Shown here in pieces: positions 50,917 to 59,935 of a DNA stretch of 64,000 nt (the first letter of the stretch is position 1; each line of letters starts with the position of its first letter). The stretch lies in the NCBI GenBank assembly GCA_963839815.1, contig CAWIWF010000006.1:124001-188000 (forward strand), written 5' to 3'. The position numbers were made by a program, and so were the translations under genes. Below the pieces are notes generated by a model. It was given only the letters and a program-made list of their open reading frames with translations. It was not told where the DNA came from and did not search any database. The stretch is from JACVRM01 sp963839815. GTDB taxonomy: Bacteria; Actinomycetota; Thermoleophilia; Gaiellales; Gaiellaceae.

Positions 50917-51941
50917 TGCGCGAGGGCCAGTGGGCACCCGAGGCGCCGTACCTCAACACCGCGAGCTACGGCCTGCCGCCCCAGGTCGCCTGGGAGGCGC
51001 TGCAGGCAGCGCTCGCCGACTGGCGCGGCGGACGCACGAGCTGGGAGGGCTGGGGCGAGAGCGCCGAGCGCGCGCGCCGGGCCTTCGCGCGCCTCCACGG
51101 GGTCCCGCACACGTCGGTCGCGATCGGGTCGACGGTGTCCGAGCTCGTCGGCGTGCTCGCAGCATCGGTACCGGACGGAGCCGAGGTCATGACGGCCGAG
51201 GGTGACTTCACCTCGCTGCTCTTCCCCTGGGCCGTCCAGGCCGAACGGGGCGTCACCGTGCGCGCCGCGCCCCTGGCAGGGCTTGCGGAAGCGGTCACGC
51301 CGCGGACCGACGTGGTCGCCGTCAGCGCCGTCCAGTCGTCCACCGGCGAGGTAGCCGACCTGGCAGCCGTCGTCGAGGCGGCGCGCGCGGTGGGAGCGCT
51401 CGTGGTGGTCGATGCGACGCAGGGCTGCGGCTGGCTGCCACTCGACGCCGGCACCGTCGACGCATTCGTCTGCGCCGGCTACAAGTGGCTGCTCGCGCCG
51501 CGGGGAACGGCGTACCTCGCACTCGGCGAGCGCCTGCTCGAGGGAGTGCGGCCGCTGAACGCCGGCTGGTACGCCGGCGAGGACGTGCACGCGAGCTACT
51601 ACGGACTGCCGCTCAGGCTCGCCGCCTCGGCGCGCCGCTTCGACACCTCACCCGCCTGGTTCTCCTGGGTGGGTGCCGCGCCGGCGCTGGAGCTGATCGA
51701 GGAGATCGGCGTCGCAGCGATCCGCGAGCACGACGTCGGGCTCGCCAACCGCTTCCGCGCGGGCCTCGGCCTGCCGCCCGCGGACTCGGCGATCGTGCAG
51801 GTGGCAGTCCCCGGCGGGGTGGAGCGGCTCGCCCGGGCGGGCATCCGCGCCGCGTCGAGGGCAGGATCGCTCCGCGTCTCCTTCCACCTCTACAACACGG
51901 AGGCGGACGTGGACGCGGCGCTCGCCGCGCTCGCGGGCTAG
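50916..51941 (+). CDS. Aminotransferase class V / cysteine-desulfurase-like PLP enzyme
   Basis: 341 residues: APEAPYLNTASYGLPPQVAW at the start, SVAIGSTVSELVGVLAASVP, VVAVSAVQSSTGEVADLAAV, VVVDATQGCGWLPLD with the Asp contacting the cofactor, and the PLP lysine in FVCAGYKWLLAPRGTAYL. The end SLRVSFHLYNTEADVDAALA is typical of the NifS/EgtE-like branch. It lacks a conserved Cys loop of IscS-type desulfurases, so lyase or transaminase activity on an unknown substrate is possible. Coupled by one base to the sulfurtransferase gene. Confidence 0.88.
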   Translation: MREGQWAPEAPYLNTASYGLPPQVAWEALQAALADWRGGRTSWEGWGESAERARRAFARLHGVPHTSVAIGSTVSELVGVLAASVPDGAEVMTAEGDFTSLLFPWAVQAERGVTVRAAPLAGLAEAVTPRTDVVAVSAVQSSTGEVADLAAVVEAARAVGALVVVDATQGCGWLPLDAGTVDAFVCAGYKWLLAPRGTAYLALGERLLEGVRPLNAGWYAGEDVHASYYGLPLRLAASARRFDTSPAWFSWVGAAPALELIEEIGVAAIREHDVGLANRFRAGLGLPPADSAIVQVAVPGGVERLARAGIRAASRAGSLRVSFHLYNTEADVDAALAALAG

Positions 51942-52480
51942 GCGGCGACGGCGGGCGTGCTGGTGCTGGTACCGCCTCCGCCGAAGCTGTCGAGATACGG
52001 CTGCCAGCGGGTCGGGATCGTCTGCGCCGCCAGCCGGATGAACAGCACCGGCGCCGGCGGGCGGGGCGGCACGTGCAGCGTCATGGAGGCCTCGTCGAGG
52101 AGGCGGTCGCCCTTGCGCAGGTTGCAGGGCGCGCAGGAGGTGACGACGTTCTCCCAGACGGAGTCGCCGCCCTTCGAGCGCGGCACCACGTGGTCGAGCG
52201 TGAGCCGGCCGCTCGTGTCGCCGCAGTAGACGCAGCGCCAGTTGTCACGAGCGAAGAGCGCCCGCCGCGAGATCTTCCGCTGGATGATCCGTGGCACGCG
52301 CACGTACGTGAGGAGCCGGATCACGTGCGGCCAGGGAAACGTGTCCGTCGCAGATCTGAGGGGCTCGTCGAGCGCCTCGAGCACCTCCGCCTTGCCCTTG
52401 AACACGAGGACGTGCGCACGGCGAACCGAGCACACGTTCAGCGGCTCGTAGCTGGCGTTCAGCACGAGAACCTGCCTCAT
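51938..52480 (-). CDS. HNH endonuclease family protein
   Basis: 180 residues from the ATG at 52480 (MRQVLVLNASYEPLNVCSVR). The HNH module reads CVYCGDTSGRLTLDHVVPRS, KGG, WENVVTSCAPCNLRKGDRLL, with two CxxC pairs for structural zinc and the catalytic His in LDHV. This actinobacterial type is widespread, lone and chromosomal; its role is unknown and it is not by itself evidence of phage or mobile DNA. A TACGTT box lies 7 bases before the ATG. It converges with the PLP-enzyme gene, their ends overlapping by 4 bp. Confidence 0.9.
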   Translation of the reverse strand: MRQVLVLNASYEPLNVCSVRRAHVLVFKGKAEVLEALDEPLRSATDTFPWPHVIRLLTYVRVPRIIQRKISRRALFARDNWRCVYCGDTSGRLTLDHVVPRSKGGDSVWENVVTSCAPCNLRKGDRLLDEASMTLHVPPRPPAPVLFIRLAAQTIPTRWQPYLDSFGGGGTSTSTPAVAA

Positions 52481-52487
52481 GCCCGGA

Positions 52488-52493
52488 AACGTA
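52488..52493 (-). promoter_or_regulatory. Putative leaderless -10 box of the HNH gene
   Basis: On the minus strand TACGTT ends 7 bases before the ATG at 52480 with no ribosome site. Confidence 0.4.
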
Positions 52494-52633
52494 CCAGCCA
52501 CCGGTGAGGCTGAAAACCGCCGGATTGCACGGGTTCAGGCGACTTCGGCCGCGTCCGGGGCGCAGGCGCTAGACCCGTCGACCGCAGCCACTGCCCCGAG
52601 CGGACGATGGCCGCCGCGGACAAGCCCAACCGC

Positions 52634-52733
52634 CTACCCCGCCCTCCCAGAGGGGATCCGACCTCCACCACCCGCCCGGATCGGACGGTACCGCCCAACC
52701 TCGCACGTGTCTGTGCCAGGAGCGTGCCGAATC
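52634..52733 (+). repeat. Dispersed repeat of about 95 bp, copy 2
   Basis: This copy is inverted with respect to 48986-49083. The two copies flank four genes (SIMPL, sulfurtransferase, PLP enzyme, HNH). Part of the end, CGTGTCTGTGCC, also occurs near 32560. Confidence 0.65.
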
Positions 52734-52826
52734 GATGGATGTTCGTGGACAGCACTCGAACGCGGCCTCGACGGGCGGGGCGCCGGCAGGCCCAGGCGGC
52801 CGGGAGCGCGCCTCGCAACGCGGGCG

Positions 52827-52982
52827 TCAGCGGCTGCGCCGGAGGGTGATCGACCAGGCCGCGAAAGCGATGCCGAGCACGACCAGGCCGGGCCATGGAA
52901 GCGAGCCGCCCTCGGCGAGGGCGAGGCCCGGGGCGACGATCACCGCCAGCGCGAGCGCAACGCGCGCGACGAGCCACGACAC
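52827..52982 (-). CDS. 51-residue membrane protein
   Basis: The GTG at 52982 lies 10 bp after the DUF4446 stop, so the two are probably co-transcribed. The protein is two hydrophobic segments, SWLVARVALALAVIVAPGLA and LPWPGLVVLGIAFAAWSITL, and a basic tail. No family is recognised. An in-frame upstream start at 53045 would overlap the DUF4446 gene and add only basic residues. Confidence 0.5.
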   Translation of the reverse strand: MSWLVARVALALAVIVAPGLALAEGGSLPWPGLVVLGIAFAAWSITLRRSR

Positions 52983-52992
52983 GCCGCGGGTC

Positions 52993-53472
52993 CTACTGGG
53001 ACATGGCGCGCTCGACCGCTTCGGTCTCCTCCGGCGAGAGCGCAATCGGGGCGCGGCCGCGGTCGAGCTCCTTCACGTAGACGCGGGCGTAGTCGCGCCC
53101 CTGGATGGCGCTCAGCACCACTCCTGTGCGCCCGGAGTCGAGCAGCGCGACGGACGCCGACTGCTGGCCACCCAACCCGGCGAACGCGTCGTAGCGGACG
53201 ATCGAGGTCTTGCCGACGCAGCCGTCGACGCGGCTGTCGACCCGTGCAAGCCCGGCCGCCACCTCGTCTACGGCACGGTGCAGATCGTCGATGCGGGCCT
53301 GCAGCGAGACCGCGAAGTCGACGAGGTCGCCCGAGTCGCCGCCGAGCAGCACCTGCTGGGCAGCCCGCACGCGGCGCAGCCGCAGGGCCAGCAGCGCCGC
53401 CAGCGCGAGCGCGCCCAGGGCCACCGCACCGGCGGCCACGGCCACGACGAGCGCGAGCGTGGAGGTCTCCAT
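52993..53472 (-). CDS. DUF4446 family membrane-anchored protein
   Basis: 159 residues from the ATG at 53472. One N-terminal membrane helix (LALVVAVAAGAVALGALALA) precedes a coiled coil (DLVDFAVSLQARIDDLHRAV), then VGKTSIVRYDAFAGLGGQQS and SVALLDSGRTGVVLSAIQGR, with DYARVYVKELDRGRAPIALS at the end. This pattern is the DUF4446 family of Gram-positive bacteria, function unknown. Longer upstream frames overlap the neighbouring gene. Confidence 0.88.
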   Translation of the reverse strand: METSTLALVVAVAAGAVALGALALAALLALRLRRVRAAQQVLLGGDSGDLVDFAVSLQARIDDLHRAVDEVAAGLARVDSRVDGCVGKTSIVRYDAFAGLGGQQSASVALLDSGRTGVVLSAIQGRDYARVYVKELDRGRAPIALSPEETEAVERAMSQ

Positions 53473-53512
53473 CGGCTGGAAGCCTAGAGACGCCCGGCGC
53501 CGCCGGCCGCGC

Positions 53513-54640
53513 CTACAGCGAGAAGATGACCGAGTACTCGACCGAGTTGTTGTCGGTCGACGCCTCGTTCTCGACGGGCTCGACCTCGACCGTGATCGCC
53601 GTCTGCTCCGTGATCGGCACGTTCTCGGGGACGGGGATGGTGACCGTCTTCGTCTCGCCCGGGTTGATCGAGTCGATGACCGTGCGCTTGCGGATCGGAT
53701 TCGGCGTCTTGCGGATCGTGAGCGTGACCGGCACCTGCACCTCCTGCACGTCACCGGAGTTCTCGACCGCGATCCGGAAGGCGAGCTGCGTCGAGGCCTT
53801 CACGCGCGTCAGCTCCGTCGGCGACAGACGCGTTCCCCCCGGCTGCGCCGTCACCGAGACGATGCCGTTGCCGCGGACCGCGTCGGCCGGTATGCCCTCG
53901 GTCGCGGCCTCGATGCGCCGGTAGACGGGGCGCAACTGGGCGACCGAGGCGAGATTCGGATCCTCGAGGAACTTTGAGTCCGGCACCGCCACTCCCCGGA
54001 CCCCCCGGCTCTCGAGCTCGCCGGCCGCCGGCTCCTGGAAGAGGTCGTCCCAGACCACGTCGCTCGCGATGAAACGGTAGGCCTGGTCGGCGAGGAGCTC
54101 GGCCGCCTCGCGCGGCGTCTTCGAGTTCGCGGTCTGGGCGAACGCCCCGGCGAGCCCGCTGAGACCGGACGCGCGAAGCTGCAGCGCCTCGATCATCTGC
54201 TGGTTCTGCTCGCGCAGCGCGCCTGGCGGATCGATGTCCTGCGCCTGGGCGACCGCCTGGTTCTGGCGGGTCGCCAGGCCGCGCAGCTGCTGCACGATGT
54301 CGGCCCGCTTCACGCCCGACGTGCTCATCAGCGTCGCAAAGGCACGACCGACCTGCTGCGAGTCCTCCGCGACCTGCTGCACCTCGGCCATGTAGTCCTC
54401 GTAGGCGGCCTCCTTGCTGTCGCCGCGACACCGGTCGACCGCGAACACGAGCAGCACGACCACGACGATCGCACCGGCGACGAGGGCGACGAGACGCACC
54501 AGCGGCGTCGCCGCAGGCGGCGCAGGCCGCCGCGGCCCGCGGGGGCCTCGGCGCAGGGTCGACCGGCTACGGGGGGCCTCTCGCTCGGGCTCGGGCTCCT
54601 CGAAGAAGTCGAAGTCGATCTCGCTGTCGCGCTCGCTCAT
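53513..54640 (-). CDS. Membrane-anchored protein with C-terminal CARDB-like domain
   Basis: 375 residues from the ATG at 54640. An acidic and Arg-rich cytoplasmic N-terminus (about 1-47) is followed by one membrane helix (LVRLVALVAGAIVVVVLLVF), an extracytoplasmic helical region with coiled-coil character (about 75-185) and a C-terminal beta-sandwich (VKASTQLAFRIAVENSGDVQ, VTIPVPENVPITEQTAITVE) like CARDB/DUF11 domains. It is divergent from the cell-wall kinase cluster, 14-77 bp away, and may be a cell-envelope component. No specific function is recognised. Confidence 0.75.
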   Translation of the reverse strand: MSERDSEIDFDFFEEPEPEREAPRSRSTLRRGPRGPRRPAPPAATPLVRLVALVAGAIVVVVLLVFAVDRCRGDSKEAAYEDYMAEVQQVAEDSQQVGRAFATLMSTSGVKRADIVQQLRGLATRQNQAVAQAQDIDPPGALREQNQQMIEALQLRASGLSGLAGAFAQTANSKTPREAAELLADQAYRFIASDVVWDDLFQEPAAGELESRGVRGVAVPDSKFLEDPNLASVAQLRPVYRRIEAATEGIPADAVRGNGIVSVTAQPGGTRLSPTELTRVKASTQLAFRIAVENSGDVQEVQVPVTLTIRKTPNPIRKRTVIDSINPGETKTVTIPVPENVPITEQTAITVEVEPVENEASTDNNSVEYSVIFSL

Positions 54641-54717
54641 CGCCCGTCCGGCCCGTGACTGTACCGCCCTGGCCGGATCGGAAAGGAGTTTGCCCGCCCA
54701 CGGACAAAGACGCGGAC

Positions 54718-56439
54718 GTGCTCTCAGCAGCTGCCGACGCACGCACCGACACCCTCGTCCTCGGCCGGTACCGCCCAGTACAGCCGCTCGGCAGCGGCGG
54801 TTCGGGGTCGGTCTGGCTCGCACGCGACGAGGAGTGCGGCGACGCTGTGGCGCTCAAGATCATCCCGCGGGAGGGCAAGGCCGCCGCACGCGCAGAGCGC
54901 GAGGCGGAGGCCGCCGCCCGGCTCGACCACGAGCGCTGCCTGCGCTCGCGCGGCTTCGGCTCGGACGCCGATCACGTCTACATCGCCTACGAGTACGTCC
55001 CCGGCGAGACGTTCCGCCAGGCGCTGCGCGGGGGGCGCCTGGACGACGCGGCGACCGTGGAAGCTGCCGCGCAGATCCTCGACGGGCTCGCGCATGCGCA
55101 CGAGCGCGGGATCGTCCACCGCGACGTCAAGCCCTCGAACGTGCTGCTCGCCGACGGCGACGAGCTGGCGGTCCGCGTGCTCGACTTCGGGCTCGCACTG
55201 TTCGACGAGGCCGACACGCTCACCGCCGCGGGAGACGTCCCCGGCACCCTCGCCTACATCTCGCCCGAGCGCCTGAAGGGCCGGACGGCCGGCCCGGCCG
55301 CCGACGTCTGGGCGGTCGGCGTCGTCCTGTGGGAGGCGCTCGCCGGCTGGCACCCCTTCTGGTGCTCGTCGATGCTCGACACGGCCAAGCGGATCCAGGA
55401 GACCGCCCCCTCGCTCGCCGACGCCCGCCCGGACCTGCCTGCCCCCCTGATCGACGTCATCGACCGAGCGCTCTGCCGCGACCCCGCCCGCCGGCCCTCG
55501 GCCCGGCGCATGGCGGCCGCCGTGCGCAGCGCCTGGCGGAGCCGCAGCCAGCGCCAGCGTCGCCGCGGCGGCGGCTCCCGCGGCCCCGCGACCCGCGCTC
55601 CGGCCACAGCCTTCCCTGCACCGGGCCGCCTGGTCGCCGCCGGCCTCGCCGCAGTTGCGACCGGCTGGCTGGCGACTGCGCTGCCCTTCTTCCCCGGCGG
55701 CTGGGCCTGGGCGATCGCCGCCGCTGCGGGTGCGCTGACACTGGCGCACGAGCGCGCCGGGCTCGCGCTCGCGCTGGCCGTCCCGATCCTGCCGCTCGGC
55801 AACGTCTCGCTGGGCCTCGCGGGGCTCTATGCCGCCGTCGCCGCCGTCTGGTTCGTGCTGCTCTGGCGCGAGCCGCGCCGTGGGCTCCTCTTCGCCGTCG
55901 GGCCGCTGCTGGCTCCGCTCGGCGGGCTCGGCCTGTTGCCGCTCGCCCTGCTCGCGGTCCGCAGTGCTCCGCGTCGTGCCCTGCTCGGAGCCACCGGCGT
56001 CCTGGCCACGCTCGTCACCGCCGGCCTCGAGGGCCACGCCGTCCCGCTGACGAGCTCGCCCGCGCCAAGCCTCCCGCACGGCCGCACCGAGAGCGCCGGC
56101 GAGGCCGCGCGCATCGTCGTCACATCCCTCGGTGAGCAGCCCGAGGTGCTCGCCCTGGCCGCCGCCCTCGGCCTCGCAGCCGCGACGCTCCCCCACGCGG
56201 CACGCCGCGGGCACTGGGCACTCGCCGCCTGGGGCGTCCTCCTGCTCGCGACGACGCTGGTTCCGCTCGCCGAGGTCTCCGCCCTGCCGCTCGTCGCCAC
56301 CACGTGGCTCACCTGCCTCGTGCTCGGCGGCGTGCGCTCCCTGCGCGAGCAGCGGGTCCAGCCCGCGCAGCTGCTCGACGCCGTCCGCATGCGCCTCGGC
56401 GGCGGCCCGGTGCCGGCGGCCGGTCACGCCCGCGATTAA
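54718..56439 (+). CDS. Ser/Thr protein kinase with multi-pass membrane C-terminus
   Basis: 573 residues from the GTG at 54718; an in-frame GTG at 54655 would add 21 residues. The kinase domain has the glycine loop LGSGGSGSVWLA, the lysine in VALKII, catalytic IVHRDVKPSN, LDFGLAL and the activation end GTLAYISPERLKG, so it should be active. After an Arg/Gly-rich linker come about eight or nine hydrophobic helices to the C-terminus, in place of the PASTA sensor of PknB. It occupies the position next to fhaA where pknA-type kinases are found. What the membrane part senses is unknown. Confidence 0.88.
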   Translation: MLSAAADARTDTLVLGRYRPVQPLGSGGSGSVWLARDEECGDAVALKIIPREGKAAARAEREAEAAARLDHERCLRSRGFGSDADHVYIAYEYVPGETFRQALRGGRLDDAATVEAAAQILDGLAHAHERGIVHRDVKPSNVLLADGDELAVRVLDFGLALFDEADTLTAAGDVPGTLAYISPERLKGRTAGPAADVWAVGVVLWEALAGWHPFWCSSMLDTAKRIQETAPSLADARPDLPAPLIDVIDRALCRDPARRPSARRMAAAVRSAWRSRSQRQRRRGGGSRGPATRAPATAFPAPGRLVAAGLAAVATGWLATALPFFPGGWAWAIAAAAGALTLAHERAGLALALAVPILPLGNVSLGLAGLYAAVAAVWFVLLWREPRRGLLFAVGPLLAPLGGLGLLPLALLAVRSAPRRALLGATGVLATLVTAGLEGHAVPLTSSPAPSLPHGRTESAGEAARIVVTSLGEQPEVLALAAALGLAAATLPHAARRGHWALAAWGVLLLATTLVPLAEVSALPLVATTWLTCLVLGGVRSLREQRVQPAQLLDAVRMRLGGGPVPAAGHARD

Positions 56440-56472
56440 CTACACTCGCCCGCGGGGCAACGGACGCAGGCG

Positions 56473-57222
56473 GTGAGCGTACTCCGCAACATCGAAGGCA
56501 AGATCGAGGCGCTGTTCGAAGGCGTCTTCGGCCGTGCCTTCAGAACGCACGTCCAGCCCGTGGAGCTGGCGCGCAAGCTCGCCAAGGAGATGGACGACCA
56601 CCGGCTGGTCTCCGTCTCGCGCGTCTACGTGCCCAACGAGTACGCCGTCTACCTGGCGCCGGCCGACCGCGAGCAGTTCGCCGCCTACGAGGACTCGCTC
56701 CGCAGCGAGCTGCAGGAGTATCTGGCACAGCACGCCCGGCGGGAGGACTACGCGCTGCTGACGCGGCCGCGCGTCCGCTTCGAGTCCGACGACGATCTCG
56801 ACGTCGGCGTGTTCGGCATCGCCACGCGGATGATGGAGGCGCCCGACGGCGACGGCCCGCCACAGCCGGCGGCGGAGCCGGGCGAGACCATGATCTACCG
56901 TCCCGAGCCCGCCCCGGAGGCACCCGCGCCGCCAACGCCGGCCGGCAGCGCCTCGGTCAGCGTCAACGGCGACCGCCACGAGCTGGCGAAGGAGCGGATG
57001 CTGCTCGGCCGCTCGAAGGAGTGCGACATCCAGGTCGACGACGCGAACGCCTCCCGCCGGCACGCCGAGATCCGGCGCGAGGGCGAGAGCTACTGGATCG
57101 TCGACCTCGACTCGACGAACGGCGTCGCCGTCAACGGCGAGCGGGTCAAGCGCTCACGGCTCAGCGCCGGCGACCGCATCACGGTCGGCTCGACCGACCT
57201 CGTCTTCGACCTCGGCGGATGA
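56473..57222 (+). CDS. fhaA: FHA-domain protein with DUF3662 N-terminus (FhaA-like)
   Basis: 249 residues from the GTG at 56473. The N-terminal DUF3662 domain (SVLRNIEGKIEALFEGVFGR, then QPVELARKLAKEMDDHRLVS) is joined by a Pro/Ala linker (about 120-155) to a C-terminal FHA domain with LLGRSKECDIQVDDANASRR, HAEI and STNGVAVNGERV, the phosphothreonine-binding loops. In mycobacteria FhaA binds phosphorylated MviN and links kinase signalling to peptidoglycan synthesis. It is followed by fhaB in the usual order. Confidence 0.92.
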   Translation: MSVLRNIEGKIEALFEGVFGRAFRTHVQPVELARKLAKEMDDHRLVSVSRVYVPNEYAVYLAPADREQFAAYEDSLRSELQEYLAQHARREDYALLTRPRVRFESDDDLDVGVFGIATRMMEAPDGDGPPQPAAEPGETMIYRPEPAPEAPAPPTPAGSASVSVNGDRHELAKERMLLGRSKECDIQVDDANASRRHAEIRREGESYWIVDLDSTNGVAVNGERVKRSRLSAGDRITVGSTDLVFDLGG

Positions 57223-57243
57223 CGACTCCCACGGCGGCGACGC

Positions 57244-57708
57244 GTGGTTGACGTCGACCTGGCGCTGCTGGCGCTCAAGGTCGGCTTCCTGGTCGTCCTC
57301 TACCTGTTCATCTGGCGGATCGTCCGCACCGCGAGCCGTGATCTGCGCCTACCGCAGGAGAGCTTCGTGCTCACGCCCGCCGGCGCCCGCGAGCGGCGCG
57401 AGCGGCGCACCGCCGGCCGCCTGGTCGTGCTCGAGAGCCCCGCGCTCTCGACCGGGCACGAGCTCGGGGTGGACTCGGCGCCCATCACCGTCGGCCGCGG
57501 CGAGCAGAACGACGTGGCGCTGGAGAGCGACGAGTTCGCCTCCTCGACACATGCGCGCTTCGTCCCGCAGCGGGATGGGGTATGGATCGAGGACGTGGGC
57601 TCGACCAACGGCACCTTCGTCAACGGCGACCGCCTCCCGTCGCCGCGCAAGCTGACCCCCGGCGACGTCGTCCGCATCGGAGACACGGAGCTCCGCTTCG
57701 AGCTGTGA
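57244..57708 (+). CDS. fhaB: Membrane-anchored FHA-domain protein (FhaB/FipA-like)
   Basis: 154 residues from the GTG at 57244. One N-terminal membrane helix (LALLALKVGFLVVLYLFIWR) is followed by a basic linker and an FHA domain: ITVGRGEQNDVALESDEFAS, THARF, GSTNGTFVNGDRL and GDVVRIGDTELRFEL. Arg, Ser and Asn of the phosphothreonine site are present. FhaB in mycobacteria is phosphorylated by PknA/PknB and affects division. The stop overlaps the phosphatase start (GTGA). Confidence 0.92.
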   Translation: MVDVDLALLALKVGFLVVLYLFIWRIVRTASRDLRLPQESFVLTPAGARERRERRTAGRLVVLESPALSTGHELGVDSAPITVGRGEQNDVALESDEFASSTHARFVPQRDGVWIEDVGSTNGTFVNGDRLPSPRKLTPGDVVRIGDTELRFEL

Positions 57709-58667
57709 GGATCACCGCGCACGCCGCCGCCACGCACGCGGGCCGCAAGCGCCGGCGCAACGAGGACGCCTACGTCTCGCGGCCGCCGCTCTTCGCGGTG
57801 GCCGACGGCATGGGCGGCGCGCAGGCCGGCGAGGTGGCATCGCGGCTGGCCGCCGCCGCCGTCGAGGACGAGCGCGACGGCGGTGCACGCCCCGAGGAGC
57901 GGGTCGTCCGGCTGATCGAGGAGGCCAACCGGCGCGTCTTCGAGCGCGCGGCCGAGGACGAGTCGGCGTCGGGCATGGGCACGACCATGACCGTCGCCCT
58001 CGTCGAGGACGACCGGATCACGATCGGCCACGTCGGCGACTCGCGGGCCTACCGCCTGCGCGGCGGCAGCCTCGAGCAGCTCACCGAGGACCACTCGCTC
58101 GTCGCCGAGCTCGTCCGCAGCGGCAAGCTGACGCCGGAGGAGGCCGACCACCACCCGCAGCGGTCGGTGATCACCCGCGCGCTCGGGACGGATCCGGACG
58201 TCGACGTGGACCAGTTCACGCTCGAGGCGGAGGCGGGCGACATCTACCTGCTCTGCTCCGACGGGCTCACGTCGATGGTGGACGACGGCGGGATCGAGCA
58301 CGTCTTCTCGGAGCACGACGACCTCGAGGCGGCTGCGAAGGCGCTCGTCAGCGCTGCCAACCGCGTGGGCGGCGAGGACAACATCACGGTCATCTGCTTC
58401 CGGGTCGCCGAGGAGGCCGACGACACCGGCGAGACCGCCGCAATGGACCTGCCGACCGAGGAGAACGCCCTGCCGGACGAGGACACCCTCTCCGGCCTCG
58501 ACGGCCGCCCTGCCGCGCCTCAGCCCGCGAGCGACACGACGGCTGTCCGCCCCGCCGCGCCCGCGCCCGAGCCGCCCCGAACGCGCCGCTGGGGCCGCCT
58601 GCTCCTGCTCCTGCTCGTGCTGGCAGGGCTCGCCGCCGCGGCGCTCTATCTCCTCGACCTGATCTAG
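57705..58667 (+). CDS. pstP: PP2C-family Ser/Thr phosphatase (PstP-like)
   Basis: 320 residues from the GTG at 57705. Metal-binding motifs of PPM phosphatases are present: RRNEDAYV, AVADGMGGAQAGEVAS, GTTMTVALV, GHVGDSRAYRLR and the C-terminal GGEDNITVI. A Pro/Ala linker and a single membrane helix (WGRLLLLLLVLAGLAAAALY) end the protein, with no clear extracellular domain, unlike mycobacterial PstP. It reverses phosphorylation by the cluster's kinases. Confidence 0.94.
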   Translation: MRITAHAAATHAGRKRRRNEDAYVSRPPLFAVADGMGGAQAGEVASRLAAAAVEDERDGGARPEERVVRLIEEANRRVFERAAEDESASGMGTTMTVALVEDDRITIGHVGDSRAYRLRGGSLEQLTEDHSLVAELVRSGKLTPEEADHHPQRSVITRALGTDPDVDVDQFTLEAEAGDIYLLCSDGLTSMVDDGGIEHVFSEHDDLEAAAKALVSAANRVGGEDNITVICFRVAEEADDTGETAAMDLPTEENALPDEDTLSGLDGRPAAPQPASDTTAVRPAAPAPEPPRTRRWGRLLLLLLVLAGLAAAALYLLDLI

Positions 58668-58669
58668 CC

Positions 58670-59935
58670 GTGTCCGCCCGCAACCGCGAGCTGGCGAACC
58701 TGGTCGTCGTCGGCATGCTCATGAGCCTCGGCTTCGCGAGCGTCTACATCGCGCGGCAGGAGGAGATCTCGTCGACGTCGCTGTCGGCCGCCGGCTTCTT
58801 CTTCGCGCTCTACCTGATCGCCCACGCCGTCACCCGCCGGACGGTTCCCCACGCCGATCCGTATCTGCTGCCGCTCGCCGGCCTGCTGACGGCCGTCGGG
58901 CTGACCGAGATCTACCGGCTCGACGTCGACGACGCGTTCCGGCAGGGGCTCTGGGTGATCGTCGGTATCGCCTTCTTCGCCGGCGTGCTGATCGCGCTCC
59001 GCGGCGACTACCGGCGGCTCGAGTCGTACAAGTACCTGTTCGGGATCGCCTCGATCGTGCTGCTGGCGCTCCCTGCCCTGCCGGTGATCGGCGCCACCGT
59101 CAACGGCGCCCGGCTGTGGGTCCGGGTCGGCTCCTTCCAGTTCCAGCCGGGCGAGCTCGCGAAGATCATGCTGATCGTCTTCCTGGCCGGCTATCTGCGC
59201 GAGAAGCGGGAGGTGCTGGCGCAGGGGCGCATCAAGGACTACGGGCCGCTGCTCGTGATCTGGGGCGGCGCCATGCTCGTCCTCGTCCAGACGAACGACC
59301 TCGGTAGCGCGCTCCTGTACTACGGGATCTTCCTGGCGATGGTGTACATGGCGACGGGCCGCGCGCTCGTGGCCGCCGCCGGGCTCGCGCTCTTCGTCGC
59401 CGGGTCGGTCGTCGTCTACCGGTTCGTCCCACGCGTCGAGGAGCGCGTCACCACCTGGCTCGACCCGTGGTCGGACCCGGACGACAACGGCTACCAGACG
59501 CTGCAGGCGCTGTACTCGATCGGCAACGGCTCGTTCAGCGGCACCGGCCTCGGCCAGGGGACGTTCACGACCACGGGCGGCTCCGAGCTGATCCCGTTCG
59601 CGAACACCGACTTCATCTACGCGGCGCTCGCACAGGAGCTCGGGCTGTACGGGGTCGCCGCGCTGCTGCTCGTGTACATGCTCTTCGTGCTGCGCGGCAT
59701 GCGGGTGGCGCTCCTCGCAGACGACGGCTTTTCGAAGCTGCTGGCGGCCGGGCTCACGTTCGGCTTCGCGCTGCAGACGTTCATCATCGTCGGCGGCGTC
59801 GTCCGCGTGATCCCGCTGACGGGGATCACGATGCCGTTCGTCTCCTACGGCGGCTCCAGCCTGCTCGCGAACTTCGTGCTCCTCGCCGGCCTGCTGCTGA
59901 TCTCGAACCGCGCCAACGCCAGGGGGCACGCGTGA
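58670..59935 (+). CDS. SEDS-family peptidoglycan glycosyltransferase (FtsW/RodA)
   Basis: 421 residues from the GTG at 58670, with about twelve membrane helices. SEDS motifs include LWVRVGSFQFQPGELAKIML, the QTNDLGSALLY segment with the catalytic Asp, TDFIYAALAQELGLYG and PLTGITMPFVSYGGSSLLAN. It polymerises lipid II into glycan strands with its cognate penicillin-binding protein, encoded next in 4-bp overlap. By position it corresponds to the mycobacterial rodA of the same cluster. Confidence 0.94.
   Translation: MSARNRELANLVVVGMLMSLGFASVYIARQEEISSTSLSAAGFFFALYLIAHAVTRRTVPHADPYLLPLAGLLTAVGLTEIYRLDVDDAFRQGLWVIVGIAFFAGVLIALRGDYRRLESYKYLFGIASIVLLALPALPVIGATVNGARLWVRVGSFQFQPGELAKIMLIVFLAGYLREKREVLAQGRIKDYGPLLVIWGGAMLVLVQTNDLGSALLYYGIFLAMVYMATGRALVAAAGLALFVAGSVVVYRFVPRVEERVTTWLDPWSDPDDNGYQTLQALYSIGNGSFSGTGLGQGTFTTTGGSELIPFANTDFIYAALAQELGLYGVAALLLVYMLFVLRGMRVALLADDGFSKLLAAGLTFGFALQTFIIVGGVVRVIPLTGITMPFVSYGGSSLLANFVLLAGLLLISNRANARGHA

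Larger units (their letters stand above)
52481..52826. other. 346-bp intergenic region between the HNH gene and a small membrane gene
   Basis: No gene is supported on either strand. The main content is copy 2 of the dispersed repeat of about 95 bp (52634-52733). The rest is GC-rich sequence without recognisable structure. Confidence 0.55.

Noticed and set aside
51938..52480. HNH gene as sign of a phage, intein or restriction island
   Set aside because: It is a lone, widespread actinobacterial HNH type with normal base composition; no integrase, methylase or phage gene is near.
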